Origin: Citrus sinensis
Taxonomy: Eukaryota > Streptophyta > Magnoliopsida > Sapindales > Rutaceae
NCBI RefSeq assembly: GCF_022201045.2
Contig: NC_068557.1
Span: forward strand, 19,755,501 to 19,819,500
DNA length: 64,000 bases
Reading direction: 5' to 3'
The notes under the pieces are model-generated. The model saw only the letters and a program-made list of their open reading frames with translations. It ran no database searches and was not told the origin of the DNA. Both the position numbers and the translations under genes were made by a program. Shown here piece by piece: positions 49,836 through 61,800 of this stretch; position 1 is the stretch's first letter; every line of letters begins with the position of its first letter.

Positions 49836-50020
49836 GTTAGCGGCTAGCCGATTTATTAAGCGGCTAATCGATTGTGTTCAGAATTTGGAACTTTCATTCT
49901 AGAGAGTTAGCGGCTAGTCGGATCTTTAAAGCGGCTAACCAACTGTGTTCATATTTTAGAACTTTCATTCCAGAGAGTTAACGGCTAGCCGACTCTTTCA
50001 AGCAGCTAACCGACTGTTTA
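49836..50020. repeat. Three tandem 70-bp repeats with GCGGCTAGCCG motifs
   Basis: Units start at about 49836, 49906 and 49977. Each carries AGCGGCTAGCCGA and, some 15 bp on, AGCGGCTAACCGACTG, then GTGTTCA and GAACTTTCATTC. The word GCGGCTAGCCG is nearly self-complementary. Similar paired motifs occur near LTRs of some plant copia elements, and the following sequence (AATTCATCCCTCTCTTGGGT) also recalls an LTR edge, so this may be a retroelement fragment. Confidence 0.75.
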
Positions 50021-51140
50021 ATATTGTGCACTGTAAAATTTATTGTTTTTTATTTCATTAAGGCATTAGTTTAAATTATTATGTGGTTTTATTTGCTTAA
50101 GTTTTAAAAACACAATTCATCCCTCTCTTGGGTTACTTACCTAGAATTTCAAAACTGACAATATCAAGCACAACAAACACATACAACAGATCTCACTTTG
50201 TCATACCAAGCATAAACAGAGCAAATTTTGTTGTTTGATGTGACAGTCTCAAGCATAGCAAATACACACAAAAACTGTCAATTCGTTATTAGGAACTAAG
50301 TAATGAAATGTTCAATAAACTAAAATTAATAAAGAACTAAGTAATGATACTAGATAAACATTATATGTGGCTATATAAATTATAAATCCGTATGCATTCC
50401 AGCAACAATAAAAGTGTCACATGTCATTAATGGCTGAATTCATATAAGTCAATACAAATACGAGCAACCAATATTTAAACTTGTAGTGGCAAGTCAGCAA
50501 TTATAGTATTAACATGACAGGACTAAAACAAACAAAGCATACATGGCCTCATCAATAGTGTGTTCATGAATATACCACACAACTACAAAATGTACAAAAA
50601 CTCAAACCTATATCTATGGCTTAGTGACAAAATGATAATATGGCAATTTCTTCATATCAAAGCTTATAGTTGAAGTTGGTGTATCAGCTAATCCCTCAAA
50701 ATAATTTATTAGAAGGGATTAGCTTGGCACCTAATATATTCACTTCATAACTATAAAAATGGTGTTTCTAATGCTTCTGGATACTTTAATTTGGCAGTGC
50801 TCATTCTTAAGTAAGTTGTCCTTAATAATAAAAAAAATCAGATGTAATATATTATTTGAAATTACAGCATGAGAGTAAAACAAATTGTTGGTGTATTTAA
50901 ACTTGTGTATATAAATTAATTTAAAAAGTAAACGAGACACGAAATGCTTACCATTTTCATGAACATTATTTTGAGTGTTCATGACAACATTAGCTGCTGC
51001 AACATCTCAATTTTTAGAGATAGATGTCTCTCCTTGATCCTACATATAAACAATTAGATTATATATTAGTTCTTCATCAAAACACCATAAGATTGAAGAA
51101 AACAATGTAAAAATTATAACATAAGCAACTAATTAAGACC
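50021..51140. other. Unassigned AT-rich DNA, possible MULE 3' flank
   Basis: No clear gene. The open stretch at 50740-50982 on the minus strand has no motif. The distal part of the minus-strand MULE should end somewhere here, but I cannot find its terminal inverted repeat. Confidence 0.4.
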
Positions 51141-51535
51141 TAATAGAATTTCTTCTTCATAATTTTTTTATGTTTTCCACCTTTGATAATAGATATGCAA
51201 CTCCTTACATTAATGCCCTACACATCACAGCTGGAACATCTTACACTTGAGCTCCTCTTAAATGGTCACTACTACAAAACATGAAAAAGATGACATGTAA
51301 TACGTGACTAGTGTACTATTAGCTATCATATATTAGTTGAGATGACTTTTATTTATTTTGAAAGTTATCTATTATAAAATTATTTTTACTTATGATATCC
51401 AAATGACTCACAACTAAATAATAAATCATCTCTAATTAAATAAAAAGTGAATCTTATTTTTAAAAAATTTCATTTATTTTTCATGTATAAAAACTCAACT
51501 TTCGCTTTTATTTCCTTTGTCTCCAATGAAACACC

Positions 51536-51581
<46 letters not shown>

Positions 51582-52779
51582 TTGCCTCCATTTCTCTGAA
51601 ATTTCACAATCTTCATCTCTAAAATTCCCTTTCCCCCACAACATCTTCTTATCTTCTACTTCCAAGTTGTAAACCCTTAATTTCACCCATTATTTATACA
51701 GCCCAAAATAGCAAACCCTGACTATTCACACATGGTTGAAGCGAAGACAAAGAAGAAATCTTAAAGCTCTATACCAAAAATTTTGAGGAGAAGATTATAA
51801 AGCTTGGACCACAACACTATCAAACAAAATATTGAAGTATTCGACCACCTTTAATCTTGGATTTTAAAAGTTTTGGTCTCCACACAAAGGTACTTTCTCT
51901 TTTTTGTTTAATCATACTTGTGAAAGAAAATGATAGATTGTTTGATCGTGGATGGTCTACATGTGCTGTTTTTTTTTTCTTTGTCTAATTTATTCATGTT
52001 TGAGTAGCAGATATTAACAGTATGGATGAACAGTAAAGTTATCTTTAGGGATTAGATTTTATGAAGGAGTTTGTGATGTCTATAATTACATATTTTAAAG
52101 AAGGTACAAATACCAAACTATTTTAGCATATGCTCAACACTAAATTAATACAAATGCTCACCACCGGAGCAATCCATTTGTTGTGCTTTTGTGCTTGGTC
52201 TCTGACATTTCATGTCCATCAAGATTATTCGATCTATTGTGCTATGTGCTTAATAAATTGATATTTTGTTAATATTATTCAGTTAGGATAATAATTTCAC
52301 TTTTTCTCAAATTAGGACATAGGTAATCAAATTGGATCCCATGTTGCTTGGCCTAAATAATTTTTCATCTTGAATGATGTGAGGTACATATCTATAATTA
52401 TTGTTTGTCTTTGATATGTCATAAATTAATAATAATAATATTTTTTATTATTCTAGTTATATAAAGTAATCCATTAAGAATGTGTAGGAATACAAAGTTC
52501 CAACAAGAATAGATGTTGTTTGCAAGTATGCTCGCGAGTGTTGACTAAAGCATTATTGATTGAAATTTATCCTGGGATCTTTGATAATGAACAAGCTTAA
52601 TTATATTTATCAATTGACGACATCGTACAATTCTATAGCATGGAAAAAATTGGGGTCACAACAATAACTTGTTACATGAAGTACTTAAATTACTTATTTT
52701 CTTAGCAAGCATAATTAGTTATAATTTTTATGTATGCAGTGTAGTAATTATAACTTGTTTTCCCAAGGCATCTTTGCTA

Positions 52780-53460
52780 GGTCTTGCAGGATCCTTACTT
52801 GGACCATATTTATAAATTTGGTAATCCTTCAACCTTTTGTCATGAAACTAGAGATAGTGATGAGACTAGAGCTCGTGTAATGTATCAAGAATGGAAATAC
52901 TTGATCCAGAACAAATTATAATATTTCCTGACAATACCGGGTTTGTTATTTTATTGGTCGTATATAGCATTTGGAGTTTATTTTCTTTTTCTTTTATAGA
53001 AAATGCAAGACTAATATTTATCATTATATATAGAAAACATTGGATGTTGATTGTTGTGGATACACACATATTCATAGTATATTGATTCACTTTGTCATGA
53101 ACCGCACATTGATTTGAAGAATTTTGTATCACTATAAATTATTGTCAATTATAATGCATGTAGAAAAACATGACTAAATGTGTATATCTAATTATATCTT
53201 AAGTGCTTTCAAGATTTTTGTGGCAAAAATGACAAATACGAATCAAAAATCCTTTGTTGGGAAGAGGGTTAAGGTACATGAAACTATACATATATATTTT
53301 CAGTTTAAATTTCTTTACATATGCACATGACATTAATTAATTCAAAATTCTTGTGCAGTGTCCTTAACAAACTACAGATGTTGAATGTGGATATTATGCG
53401 ATTAGGTTTATGAAGGAAATTATTGAAAACCAAGATGATTCAATAAAAAACAAGGTAGTC
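52780..53460 (+). pseudogene. Ulp1-like (C48) cysteine protease remnant of the CACTA element
   Basis: Plant CACTA elements often carry Ulp1-type SUMO protease domains. Here exon-like blocks show the catalytic His in KHWMLIVVD (about 53037), then in another frame the catalytic Asp in IDSLCHEPHIDLKNFV (about 53083), and the catalytic Cys in VECGYYAIRFMKEIIEN (53386-53388). Stops and frame changes separate them, so the protein is not made. Intron-like junctions (TTTTATAG before 52998, GTGCAG before 53359) suggest it was once spliced. Confidence 0.7.
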
Positions 53461-54064
53461 ATTTACTTATCCTTTTAAAGTTTATAGATTTCATAACGTT
53501 GATGCATGTATTAATATTGACTATTTTGTGTACGATATATAGTTTGTTGGATGAGACATCTATACCCAAAAGGATATTGATGAAGTAAGAATGGAGTGGA
53601 CAAAGTACATATGGCAGAATAATTTTCGCTAAATTTTGTAGCACGACTTTGAGAGCTTAGTAAATGAATAGTATTATTTTTTTTTATTCATATCTTTGTT
53701 ATTGTCTTTGTTTCGAATAGAACATTAAAATGATTTGTGAAATTATTTCAATTATTTCGATAATGTAATCAAGGAAGGTTCGTCAAAAGGGCCCACTCTC
53801 CAACTCTCTCTGGCTTTGGCATGATTATTGAAGTAGTCAATAGGATGGCCGCATTGTGTTGTTCCTCTGAAGAATGTAATATTTTTCTTTTAGGAAAAAG
53901 AGTTATGGATATCTAGTTCCTTTAATTTGGAAATTGTAATATTGTTTTAGTATTGTTTGTAACGTACTAGATTTATATATGATTAATGCAATTGCTTGGT
54001 GAATTTTTATTTTTACACTACACGCTTTCAAAAAAAATAAATTTATTACACTATAGGTAAACAT

Positions 54065-54065
54065 A

Positions 54066-54101
<36 letters not shown>
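54065..54101 (+). repeat. (AAT)n microsatellite
   Basis: About 12 units of AAT (ATAATA register) inside the CACTA element near its right end. Confidence 0.9.
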
Positions 54102-54106
<5 letters not shown>

Positions 54107-56119
54107 CAACCATTTCATATCTTTAGTAATTTATTCATATTAGGGTGACTACTATTGTTGACGTCCATTACTTAAAGGTAGTCATTTATACTTGAAGAAA
54201 AGATAGTTATTTTACAATACTAAATGATTGTTTTTTTTTTAGAAATGAGTCATTTATAATACTTTTAGATGACTCTCTTTACGTGTCATCTTTTGTATCT
54301 CGTTTTAGATGACTACTACAAAGATGACTAATTTTATTTTGTCATCATAAAGTTAATTTAAACGTCATTTATGTCCTTTTTTGTAGTAGTGTTGTCTTTC
54401 ACCATCCTCTCTTTTTCTTTTAGTTTGGGGTCTACCAGCAGCTCTAGTCACAATTAGTAGCAGTAAGTTATCATGCAAGAGTAATGGATGTTTGCTTTCA
54501 TCTGACACTAGATGTAACTGGTATTGATAGGTCATCATGAATGCATTTTTTTTTCAATAGAGGATGGATATATTCATTCACATTATACCTCATTGCATCA
54601 ATTCAGCACATAGCATGCTTGCAAGGCAAGCCTTAAACAGCCCACTCCCCACAATCATAATGCTTACTGCCTAGATCTACAACACACATCTTAGAGACAT
54701 CTTCTATAACTTCAAATGATATGTTATGTCCACATATTACAGATAATGCTCTAGATTCAACCCCTGCATCCATTACTCTCCTCCTAACAAGTAAGGGAGG
54801 TTCATCATACCAAGTGTTGCCTAGCTCATGTCTCTTATACATAAGAATCATAATCTTTCTCTTAATCTCCTTCAACATTCTTACTATTGGCATGCCTCTA
54901 AAGCTACTTATCCAATTATTGAAGGACTCGGCCATACTGTTTGTGACATGTGAGCACTTAATTTGAGTAGGGAAGTAATGTTTGGCCCAACATGTCACAG
55001 GAATTTGTAACAACCACCTATAAGCAGCAGGGTTGATGCTATCAATTTCAGCCATGTGATTGTTGGACTCTATTTGGTTTCACTTCTACATGCTGCCCAA
55101 AATTATTTTCTAAGCAAGATTCCTGAAATTTCATCTTAAAATTTGCATATATTTATGCCTACAATAGTACCTTCGCATAGCTCTAGGAAAAACCTTATTA
55201 AGTGCATTCAATATACATTTTTGTCTATCATTCATGAAGCACAAACCCGCATAATCATTACAGCCTATATGATCATATAGTTTCTCCATAAAATAAACCC
55301 AAGACTTAGTGTTTTCAGTTTCAACCACACACATGGCCAGACCCCCTTGTATAGAACATTTAAGTGACAACAATCTACACCTATGAATTACTACAACCTT
55401 AAAAAAAAACCTCTTCCTACATGCATCAAAGAATGCAAAAAAAAAAAATATATTCAAAGTGAGGATTCACCCCACCACCAAGCCAATCTTTTTCTAATGA
55501 TACTGTCGAATCAGGATTTAAGGCTAAGATTGCATGCATGTACCTGAATAGTTTTGTGAAACTAGCCTTGTGGTCTTGACCAAGCAGCTCCAAGGCTTTG
55601 TTCTTTGATTTGTACAGCCTCTTATTACAGTATTCTATCTTGTAATTTTTGAACAATTCTGACCCCAGCATATCAATAGGGAGTTGTGTGTTGCTTCTGA
55701 ACAAATGTAGGAATGTGGCTGCAATCCATGTTGAATTTGCTTCATAGTTCTCATTGTTTAATTCATAAGTATGTTCAGGCATATGACTCTTAATTTGAAA
55801 ATGTTTCTTATTCCAATTTGGACTCGTATGTATTCTCCAAATGCATCCTGAAGCTGAACACTTTAATGTAACCATACTTTTCTCATTTTTCACCGTTTTT
55901 AGTTTGAAATCATTCTTTATTGCGAAGACTTTGACAACATTTCGGAATTTGTCAACAATCTTGAACAATTGTCTAATCATAAGCTCAATGTTGTCACCAT
56001 CAAGGGTAAACTCAAAACCACTTAAATTTGACTCATATCTGCAGGTAGCAGGTTGAACATAGAGAGATTTTCTCAAATTAAATTCTCGATCCTTTAAATT
56101 TTACAGATTTTGATTTAAT

Positions 56120-58692
56120 GTTAACTATATCAAGGGGGAACAACCAATAAAAAGAGATTTGAAGCAAACGGGACTTTGGATGTCTTAGAACTCATACACA
56201 CGGACATTAATGGGTCATTCCCTATAGCTGCTTGGAATGGTCAACAATATTTTATGACGTTTATAAACGATTTTTCTAGATATGACTATATATATATCCT
56301 TCATGAAAAGTTACAATCCTTGGATATATTCAAAAATTTTAAGGCAAACGTTGAGAACCAACTCAGCTAAGAATCAAAAGCATTAGATTTGACTGTGGTG
56401 GTGAATACTATGGCAGATTTAATTGTTCAGGTGAACAATGTTCAAGACTGTTTGTTAAGTTCCTAGAGGAATGCGGTATCGTCACATGGTACACAATGCC
56501 TATGAATGGCATTGCTAAAAGACGATACATGACGCTTAAGGACATGATAAAAAGTATGATTTGTCATTCTATCTTACCCAAATCACATTGTGAATAATCA
56601 CTTAAGACTGCAACATATATCCTGAATAGGGTTTCAATTAAAGCGACTACCAAAATCTTTTATAAGCTTTGGACGACCAAAAACCTAGTTTAGAACACTT
56701 GCATGTTTGGGGATGTCCAATTGAGTATGGCCTTATAAGCTTAATGAAAAGAAATTTGACTTAAAGGCGGTGAGTTGTTATTTTATTAGATACTTTGAAA
56801 GATCTATAGGTATAAATTTTATGATCTCATGACCAAGTCAATTTTTGAGTTAGGAAATGCTTAGTTCTTTAATGATATCGAGTTTCCGGGGGGGGGGGGG
56901 GGGACACGGCTAGGGACTTTGTCTTTAAAGAGGAATATGTTGATGTTCTTACATGTGTTATTGGCATTGATCAAGTTCTCATTCCTGATATTGTTCAAGA
57001 CACAATAAATCAAGACACAATTGAAGAACCCCCTATCAAAGAAATGAGAAGTGCAATGTCAAATAACTACATTGTATTTCTACAAGAACAAGAGGTAGAC
57101 ATTAAAGTGATGGAAGATGATCTGATCAATTTTTGTCAAGTCATGAAAAGTTTTAACTCTCATGAGTAGATTGATGTCAATGAGGAGATGAAGTTCATGA
57201 AGAACAATGACATATAGGATCTTATCTCATTGCTAAAAGGTGCGAAACTTATTGGTTGCAATTAGATTTTTCAGAACAAAAGGTATTCGAAAGGCAATGT
57301 GGAGAGGTATAAGACTCATCTTGTCGGAAAATATTTTATACAAAAAGAAGGCATCGACTATAAAGAGACTTTCTCTTTAATATCTTTGAAAGAATCTTTT
57401 AGGATTCTAATGGTATTAATAGCACATTTCAATTTAGAGTTATATCATATGGATGTGAACATAGTGTTTTTTTAATAGTGACACTGATGAGACAATCTAA
57501 ATGGTGCAGCTAGAAAACTTTGTCAGGAAAAAACTAAAAAAATATGGTTTGTAAACTTAACAAATTCATCTATAGGCTCAAGTAAGCATCTCGATAGTGG
57601 TATTTCAAGTTTCATTAAGTGATCATCTTATTTGGTTTTGAGATGAATTTAGTTGATGATTTCATATACCATAAGTTTTGTGAAAGCAAGTATATTTTTC
57701 TAGTTTTATATGTCGATGACATTTTACTTGCCAACAACGATATGGGCTTATTGCACGACACCAAGAGATTCCATCTAAGAACTTTGAGATGAAAGATTTT
57801 GGTGACACCTCTTTTGTATGAGGCATACAGATATATTGGATTGCTCCTACGGTATTCTTAAATTATCATAAAAGAGCTATATCAAAACAGTTCTCAAGAG
57901 ATATATCATTCAAGATTGCAAACTAGGTGATACCCTTATTGCTGAAGGAGAAAAGTTTAATCTCACTCAGTGTCCTAAAAGTGATTTTGAGGGAAAAAAA
58001 ATGCCAAAGATTCCTTATGCGCCAGCAGTAGGAGTATACTTAAATTGTACGCGTCTGGGTATTGCGTGTGTTATTGGAATGTTGGGAAAATATGTAATTA
58101 ATATATAAGTAAACTATTAGAAAGCAACTAAATGTGTCATGCGGTATTTACAAAGAGCAAAATACTTCATGCTCACATATCGAAGGTCGTATCAGCTAAA
58201 GATTGTTAGGTTAGTGCTTCGATTTTGTTGGATATCAGGATAATATGAAATCCATTTCGAGTTACATATATCTGCTAGTTGGGAGTGTTGTCTCTTGGAA
58301 GAGTGCTAAACAATCACTTATAGCCTCTTCTACGATGGCAATAGAGTTCGTAGCGTGTTATGAGACATTCAATCATAGAATATAGCTACGAAATTTTGTC
58401 ATAAGGTTACGTATAGTAGATTGTGTTAATAGATCACTCAAGTTATTTTATGACAATAAGTCAGCAGTGTTGTATTTGAATAACAACAAGAGTTCGACGA
58501 AGTCAAAGTATATAGATTATAAGTTCCTAGTTGTTCAAAAAAGAGTTCAGGGTGGACAGCTGTTTATAGAGCACATCTGCACAACTCCATGATCGCGATC
58601 CACTTACTAAGGGATTGCCACCAAAGATGGTTCATGAGCATACGGTTCGTATGGGTGTCACATCATTAAAGGATATTTAGTTTTAGTGGGAG
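56120..58692 (+). pseudogene. Degenerate, 5'-truncated Ty1/copia polyprotein
   Basis: Begins inside integrase (TLDVLELIHTDINGSFPIAA, ... YFMTFINDFSRYDYIYILHE, 56176-56370), continues through broken integrase C-terminus (56400-56900), reverse transcriptase (57170-57760; IQKEGIDYKETFS and YVDDILLANND near 57711) and RNase H (58270-58560; YDNKSAVLYLNNNKSSTKSK). Stops and frameshifts occur every 100-300 bases. No gag or 5' LTR is present to the left, where the MULE begins. A purine-rich TTTTAGTGGGAG at 58680-58692 is the likely polypurine tract. Confidence 0.8.
56889..56903 (+). repeat. 15-base G homopolymer
   Basis: An uninterrupted run of 15 G inside the copia integrase-RT linker. Such tracts are rare in AT-rich plant DNA and difficult to sequence, so the length is uncertain. 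Confidence 0.8.
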
Positions 58693-58694
58693 TT

Positions 58695-59582
58695 TGTGAT
58701 TTTAGATGTTCTATGTTATAGACATTTTCAATTACTTCAGTTTATGGATATTTCAGATTATTTTCTGCATAGATAAAGTTTAGGTTTGTTCACACTCTAA
58801 TTTTAGTATGGTTTGATCTCACTAAGATTTAAAGTGGACTAGTTGGAAATATGTATATTATGATCATATTGCATAAAATTTTCATGCTACACAGCCACAT
58901 CATGATCCATGTCATTCAGTTGTAGTGGCATAATGACCATTGATAGGTCGAGTTACGATAATTGTAATGAAGGTCGCTTTGATCTTATGTTGGTATGATT
59001 AATACACCCGATTGGTTATAGATACATTTCGATAATGACAGTAAGATTGAGCTTATACGATTATTTTTACAAAACATAATTCTAAGGTTATACATATAGC
59101 TCAAGTAGGAGATTATTAGACTTTTAATCCAACATTAGGCTTATATGTGAATAATTATATGTTGTGAACTATCATATAAGGATGTACCCAATTAAAAGTG
59201 ATCTCTATTAAGGTTTTCGATAATTTGGGATTTAATATCTCTAATAGGGTGTGGGCCTTTAATCTGTAGAGATCTAAAGGTAATTTCTATTTCTATGATG
59301 AGCTGAAATAGGAATAGCAAAAGATAATAGGAAAAGTTGTCTATATGAATGGTCACAATTTTCTGACATTTCATTATTAAAGAGAGAGCACATAAAAAAT
59401 TAAAAGATTTTGTAGGAGAACATATAGATTTAGAAGGTCAACCACACGACTACAAAAAGCAATTAACTATTATGAATTCATATACAGTTTCGCATATTTT
59501 GTTATTGATTTTTCGTGATACAATATGAATGCTCCTGTATTATAAATGATAGTTTTTTACTAAAAATTTTATTATTCTAACA
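58695..59582 (+). repeat. Putative 3' LTR of the degenerate copia
   Basis: It follows the polypurine tract, starts TGTGATTTTAG and may end at TTATTCTAACA (59582). There is no second copy in the window to compare, so the boundaries are inferred from TG...CA rules only. Confidence 0.35.
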
Positions 59583-59806
59583 GTATCCTGACAAAAAATT
59601 TAAGTTATAAAATGATACTTAAAATAGGTCTAGGTATTTTTAAATAACTTGTGACATATGGTGGACGGTCCCACCAAGTGTGTACAAGAAACAAGGTAAT
59701 TCCATTTGTTACAGAAGAAGCTCATATCAAAATGGCACCTTTCTCTTAATGTTCTTCTTATCAAGACCAATTGAAAATAGTCTAGTTTGTTACGTCGATT
59801 TAGGAT

Positions 59807-60392
59807 AAAAAAAAGAGTTGAACTATTGGCACTCCTTCATTAATCTTATAAAACCCATATTTCATTAAAATTACATTTAAAGATATATACAAATAAAATT
59901 AACCCCACTTATATCTCTTTAATTTTATTTTCTTCTTTTTAAAAAATTTCTTTAATTTATTTTGCTAGCACATGAATGATTTTTTTTTTTTTTTGGCTCT
60001 ATCTCTCTTCTCTTTTTCATTATAGATGAACAATTTTTCATGGCAATGCAACCCCCACTCCCACAGCTGGATTCATAGATTGACTGGAGAAAAACATCTA
60101 CTTGTAATTGCATTTAGACTTTTGGGAAACGTTTCGATTGCTAATGCCCGCAAGCAATTTATATAATAATTTATTCTCATTTCATAGGTACCATATCTGT
60201 GTCCTTGATAATGTTATCATAGACACACATATTCATTATTTATATGACAGATAAATAGAAAAAAAAATTACAAATGAAAAAGATGATTATTTAGGGAAAA
60301 AAGGGGTATTTTCGACATTATGTGGAGTATAATTAGAAAAGGAGTTTAAAGAGAATTTTGGAGGGGTGCCAATAGTTGGACTCAAAAAAAAA
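59807..60392. mobile_element. Element with terminal inverted repeats, about 585 bp
   Basis: GAGTTGAACTATTGGCACTCC near the left end is mirrored by GGGGTGCCAATAGTTGGACTC at 60363-60383, each bordered outside by a poly-A run. Non-coding. The superfamily is uncertain; the target site is masked by the A runs. Confidence 0.6.
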
Positions 60393-60431
60393 ATTAAAGT
60401 TAGCTTGCGTCTATTTATACATGCATGGGAA

Positions 60432-61135
60432 TTAGGGGTGGGCAAATTCGGTTTGGATCAGTTTGGGACATATTCTCAAACCGATCCAAACTAATCGGTT
60501 TGAAATATTTTCAAACCGATATCAACCTAAAATTTTTTCAAACCGAACCGATCCAAACCGACTGGATCGGTTTGGATCCGGTTTGAACTTATTAGCTAAA
60601 ATTTTATTTATTTTTATATTATTTTACCTAAATTATTTGTTATTTTTTTGTGTCCGTAATCCAAATTGATACATCTTTTATATTATTTATATCTACTTTG
60701 ATATCTACATAATAATTCAAAGATACATCCATACAAGTTTACAGCATAATACGTCATAATAAATAAGTTCTTAACCTGTTCATTCAAAACAAACTCACAA
60801 AATTAAAATAAACTTGAACAACATTTGACAATTAAAATATTGTGTATCTTGTCCGTCAAAATTTATGGCCCAATTACTTTTGATTTGTCAAAATCTGCAT
60901 AAAATGATAAATATAATTAGTTAGATTGCTTAACTTAGAATATAATGTAATTATATAATATTTTTGGATTGGATCGGTTTGAATCGGTTTGGAAGGATTC
61001 CAAACCGAAATCCAAACCGAGTGATGTCAGTTTGCAATCCAACAAACGGAAACTAATTTTTTTACTAATGAAACTGATCCAAACCGATCCAAATGGTCGT
61101 TTTGAATCGGTTCGGTTAAAATATGCCCACCCCTA
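60432..61135. mobile_element. Non-autonomous hAT element, 704 bp
   Basis: The ends are TTAGGGGTGGGCAAATTCGG and, mirrored, AATATGCCCACCCCTA. The flanks CATGGGAA (60424-60431) and CATGGGAT (61136-61143) fit an 8-bp target duplication. Subterminal words AACCGATCCAAAC and CGGTTTGGA are repeated at both ends. No transposase. Confidence 0.85.
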
Positions 61136-61138
61136 CAT

Positions 61139-61170
61139 GGGATCGTTCTTAAATGGGATCGTTCTTAAAT
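61139..61170 (+). repeat. 16-bp tandem duplication at a hAT insertion flank
   Basis: Two perfect copies of GGGATCGTTCTTAAAT, directly beside the right target duplication of the hAT element. Confidence 0.85.
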
Positions 61171-61800
61171 CCAAGCGATAAGTATCAATTGGACCCCATA
61201 ACTGATGTAGGTAGGCCAGAGGTTGACAATTAATGGGCATTTTGTGGGCTGGGCCTTTTACGCTGTTGGAGTCGGAAGCTGGTCCATTTCTCGAACGGGG
61301 CGAATCCCTCATCGTCAATTGTATGTATTACAGAGTAATGAAATTGACTTTTAGACAAAAAATCACCAGATCCAACGGTTGCAATTGTATCGTTCACATA
61401 CAAAGAATCGTTACAAATGATGAGTTGACTCTCCGAGTCTCTGTTGTTCGGTTTCAAACAACCACGCGCCAAAAGAGCAGGTGAGGACGTTAACCAGATC
61501 AAGCGGGAATTAATCACATCTCAACGAACTTATTGACTCGGTCAACGAAATTAACGACTCCTTCGTCTCTTCTAACAAAGGGTAAGAGATTCTCATGGCT
61601 TTAATTACAAATCACTCATCTAAAACCACCAACTTAGCTTTTTTGTTGTAATTAAACATTCTTGCTTGCTCACCTTTAAGATAATCAAAACATTCTTACT
61701 CTAGCTCTAAAATTTTTCCTGGGAAAAAAAAAAATCCCCTCCATTTTCAATCAAAAGAAGAAAAATAAAAAATAAAACCCACAGAAAGGTGAAAGTAAAA
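61171..61800. promoter_or_regulatory. Upstream region of the ANTH gene
   Basis: No gene of its own. It probably holds the promoter and A-rich leader (61720-61800) of the clathrin adaptor gene. Open stretches on both strands near 61230-61517 carry no motif. Confidence 0.4.

Larger units (their letters stand above)
51267..54391 (+). mobile_element. Defective CACTA (En/Spm) element, 3125 bp
   Basis: The termini are CACTACTACAAAACATG (51267) and TTTTTTGTAGTAGTG (ending 54391), the diagnostic CACTA inverted ends. Subterminal repeats of the type AGATGACT and GTCATC are frequent in the right 250 bp. The interior holds a (CT)n leader near 51539-51572, a GSHVAWPK-like segment near 52340 and a broken Ulp1-type protease (52780-53460). 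No TnpD transposase is left. It interrupts the MULE reading frame. A clean 3-bp target duplication is not visible (GGT left, TTG right). Confidence 0.88.
51141..56076 (-). pseudogene. MuDR-like (MULE) transposase, split by a CACTA element
   Basis: Read on the minus strand. From 56076: N-terminal MuDR DNA-binding region (VKVFAIKNDFKLKTVKNEKS ... CSASGCIWRIHTS, 55426-56076). The transposase core follows (55131-55457: CVVETENTKSWVYFMEKLYD and FMNDRQKCILNAL), then the C-terminal part of the core (54633-55055: TNSMAESFNNWISSFRGMPI). A SWIM-type finger at 54590-54650 is damaged (first Cys is Tyr, and a stop interrupts the motif). A basic tail GRPQTKRKREDGERQ ends at 54392, and the matching zinc knuckle (SSVRCSSCDV, stop, GINVRSC) resumes at 51266-51160, left of the CACTA element. 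Frameshifts between blocks make it inactive. Confidence 0.85.

Noticed and set aside
49836-50020. Possible CRISPR-like array
   Set aside because: Only three contiguous units with no unique spacers, and the host is a plant; it is an ordinary tandem repeat.
60463-60669. 68-codon frame with NRF/DPNR repeats
   Set aside because: It is the translated subterminal repeat (AACCGATCC) of the hAT element, not a protein.
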